Assembly: GCA_937990735.1 (NCBI GenBank) | Contig: CALKQT010000058.1 | Location: forward strand, 1-51,619 | DNA length: 51,619 nt | Source of the DNA: an uncultured Campylobacter sp. | GTDB lineage: Bacteria; Campylobacterota; Campylobacteria; Campylobacterales; Campylobacteraceae | Direction of reading: 5' to 3' | Shown: piece after piece, positions 51,120-51,619 of the stretch | Layout: the number at the start of each line of letters is the position of its first letter | Position numbering within the stretch: position 1 is the first letter of the stretch | Position numbers and translations under genes: made by a program | Notes under the pieces: generated by a model | What the model was told of the DNA's origin: nothing | Database searches by the model: none | Seen by the model: the letters and a program-made list of their open reading frames with translations, nothing else

Positions 51120-51619
51120 ATGAACGAAGCAAGGCCCAAAGAGCTAAAGAAAATTCTAAACGAACGGCGTCAAAATTTAGAGCAAGGCTCGCAAGAAGAT
51201 TTTAATGCTCAAAATTCTGATGCCTTAAATTTTGATACTTCAAAATCCGTTAGCTTAAATTCAAATGCTTCAAATTTCAATGCCTCAGATTTAAATATTA
51301 CAAATTCCAAGGCTTTAAATTCTAATGACAAAAATTCAGACGATCTAAATTTAAATGCAAAGCGCGATAGAAAATTTCAAAATTTAGATCCAGACAATAC
51401 TACTTTATTTAAAAATTCTAACGCTAGGAACTACGACAAAGATCCGATAATAATCAAAAATTATGAAAAGTTTTTTGTTTATGCCCATCTTCTTGTATTT
51501 CTTCAGGTATCAGGTCTTCTAATATCTTTTATTTGGGATATTGTAGATTTTGGGCATATATATGTAGACGATTATTCAGAAGCCTGTATAATGATATTAC
51601 TAATCGCCGTTATTACATA
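51120..51619 (+). CDS. Unknown membrane protein, cut off by the window end
   Basis: Partial: 166 codons are present and the frame is open at the right edge. The ATG at 51120 has GAGGGATAAGG before it. Residues 1-20 (MNEARPKELKKILNERRQNL) are charged. Residues 20-105 are a low-complexity block (NAQNSDALNF, SLNSNASNFN, NSKALNSND). Then comes DPIIIKNYEKFFVYAHLL, leading into two membrane helices (LVFLQVSGLLISFIW and ACIMILLIAVIT). The layout resembles the 22989 protein, which has ELREVLRGRH, a polar linker, TIIIDYDRA and a helix pair. I think they are relatives. Function unknown. Confidence 0.7.
   Translation, partial: MNEARPKELKKILNERRQNLEQGSQEDFNAQNSDALNFDTSKSVSLNSNASNFNASDLNITNSKALNSNDKNSDDLNLNAKRDRKFQNLDPDNTTLFKNSNARNYDKDPIIIKNYEKFFVYAHLLVFLQVSGLLISFIWDIVDFGHIYVDDYSEACIMILLIAVIT
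51180..51430 (+). repeat. RAATTY-rich block in the partial membrane gene
   Basis: Roughly 250 bp of (T/C)AAATT(C/T) units spaced about 12-24 bp, such as GCTTCAAATTTCAAT and TTAAATTCAAATG. The hexamer is phased as N-S/N-F/N-L, as in priA. Confidence 0.8.

Noticed and set aside
1..51619. Insertion sequences, prophage or integrase genes
   Set aside because: No transposase, integrase or phage structural gene is visible, so the insertions in genes are not IS elements.
1..51619. Phase-variable poly-G/C tracts as seen in C. jejuni surface loci
   Set aside because: I saw no long poly-G or poly-C run; only short A runs such as the one in the frameshifted gene at 12.4 kb.

Overview
The window looks like chromosomal DNA of a Campylobacter-type epsilonproteobacterium with higher G+C than C. 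jejuni. C. gracilis is my guess, but only from composition. The evidence is the gene content and order: frdC-frdA-frdB behind lgt; a small Cys-rich protein with fbp, mobB, a lipoprotein, slt, yggT, gltX, a metallophosphoesterase and psd; and a methyltransferase, YkgJ-type protein, TPR protein, trpC and HIT protein in a row. From memory, all three runs match C. jejuni neighbourhoods.

Layout: 1-4.9 kb holds tRNA-Lys(CTT), a SYLF protein, an M23 peptidase, a RusA-like protein with a very large insertion, and ogt. 5.9-7.7 kb holds dapE and a LysE-type exporter, flanked by two gene-free stretches of about 1 kb. 8.9-19.5 kb is the fbp-to-psd block, with mscL and a Crp/Fnr regulator added and a frameshifted small membrane gene at 12.4 kb. 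19.6-22.9 kb carries a pseudopilin and priA. 23-29.2 kb is accessory: unknown membrane and periplasmic genes, a duplicated gene scrap, two tandem paralogous small genes of immunity-protein appearance, plus ybeY and queC. 29.3-36.5 kb has tsaD, a CreD-like protein, a haem-type TonB receptor and, divergently, exbB-exbD-tonB, with Fur-box-like sites between. 36.7-46 kb holds a flavin oxidoreductase, the trmN6-like to HIT run, ribB, a Y-family polymerase and an unknown gene. 46.6-51 kb is lgt and frdCAB, followed by a gene that runs off the end.

The most unusual property is a DNA-level pattern. Many otherwise conserved proteins (PriA, QueC, YbeY, Psd, TrmN6-like, RusA-like, a TPR protein and two unknown proteins) carry low-complexity insertions or tails of about 60-370 residues. 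These are built around the hexamer RAATTY (AAATTC, GAATTC, AAATTT, GAATTT). The hexamer is read in all three phases in different genes, giving N-S/N-F/N-L, E-F/K-F or K-I/E-I pairs, so the DNA motif rather than the peptide seems to be what is repeated. By hand count it occurs about once per 20-30 bp in the insertions, once per 40 bp in the intergenic stretch 4851-5909, and only once per 170-200 bp in frdA or the PriA helicase core. Several inverted repeats and terminators carry it in both arms. RAATTY is the site methylated by CtsM in C. jejuni, where that methylation licenses DNA for natural transformation. I therefore propose, as inference, that this genome has accumulated an uptake-type motif much as Haemophilus and Neisseria accumulated USS and DUS, here spilling into core proteins as tolerated disordered insertions.
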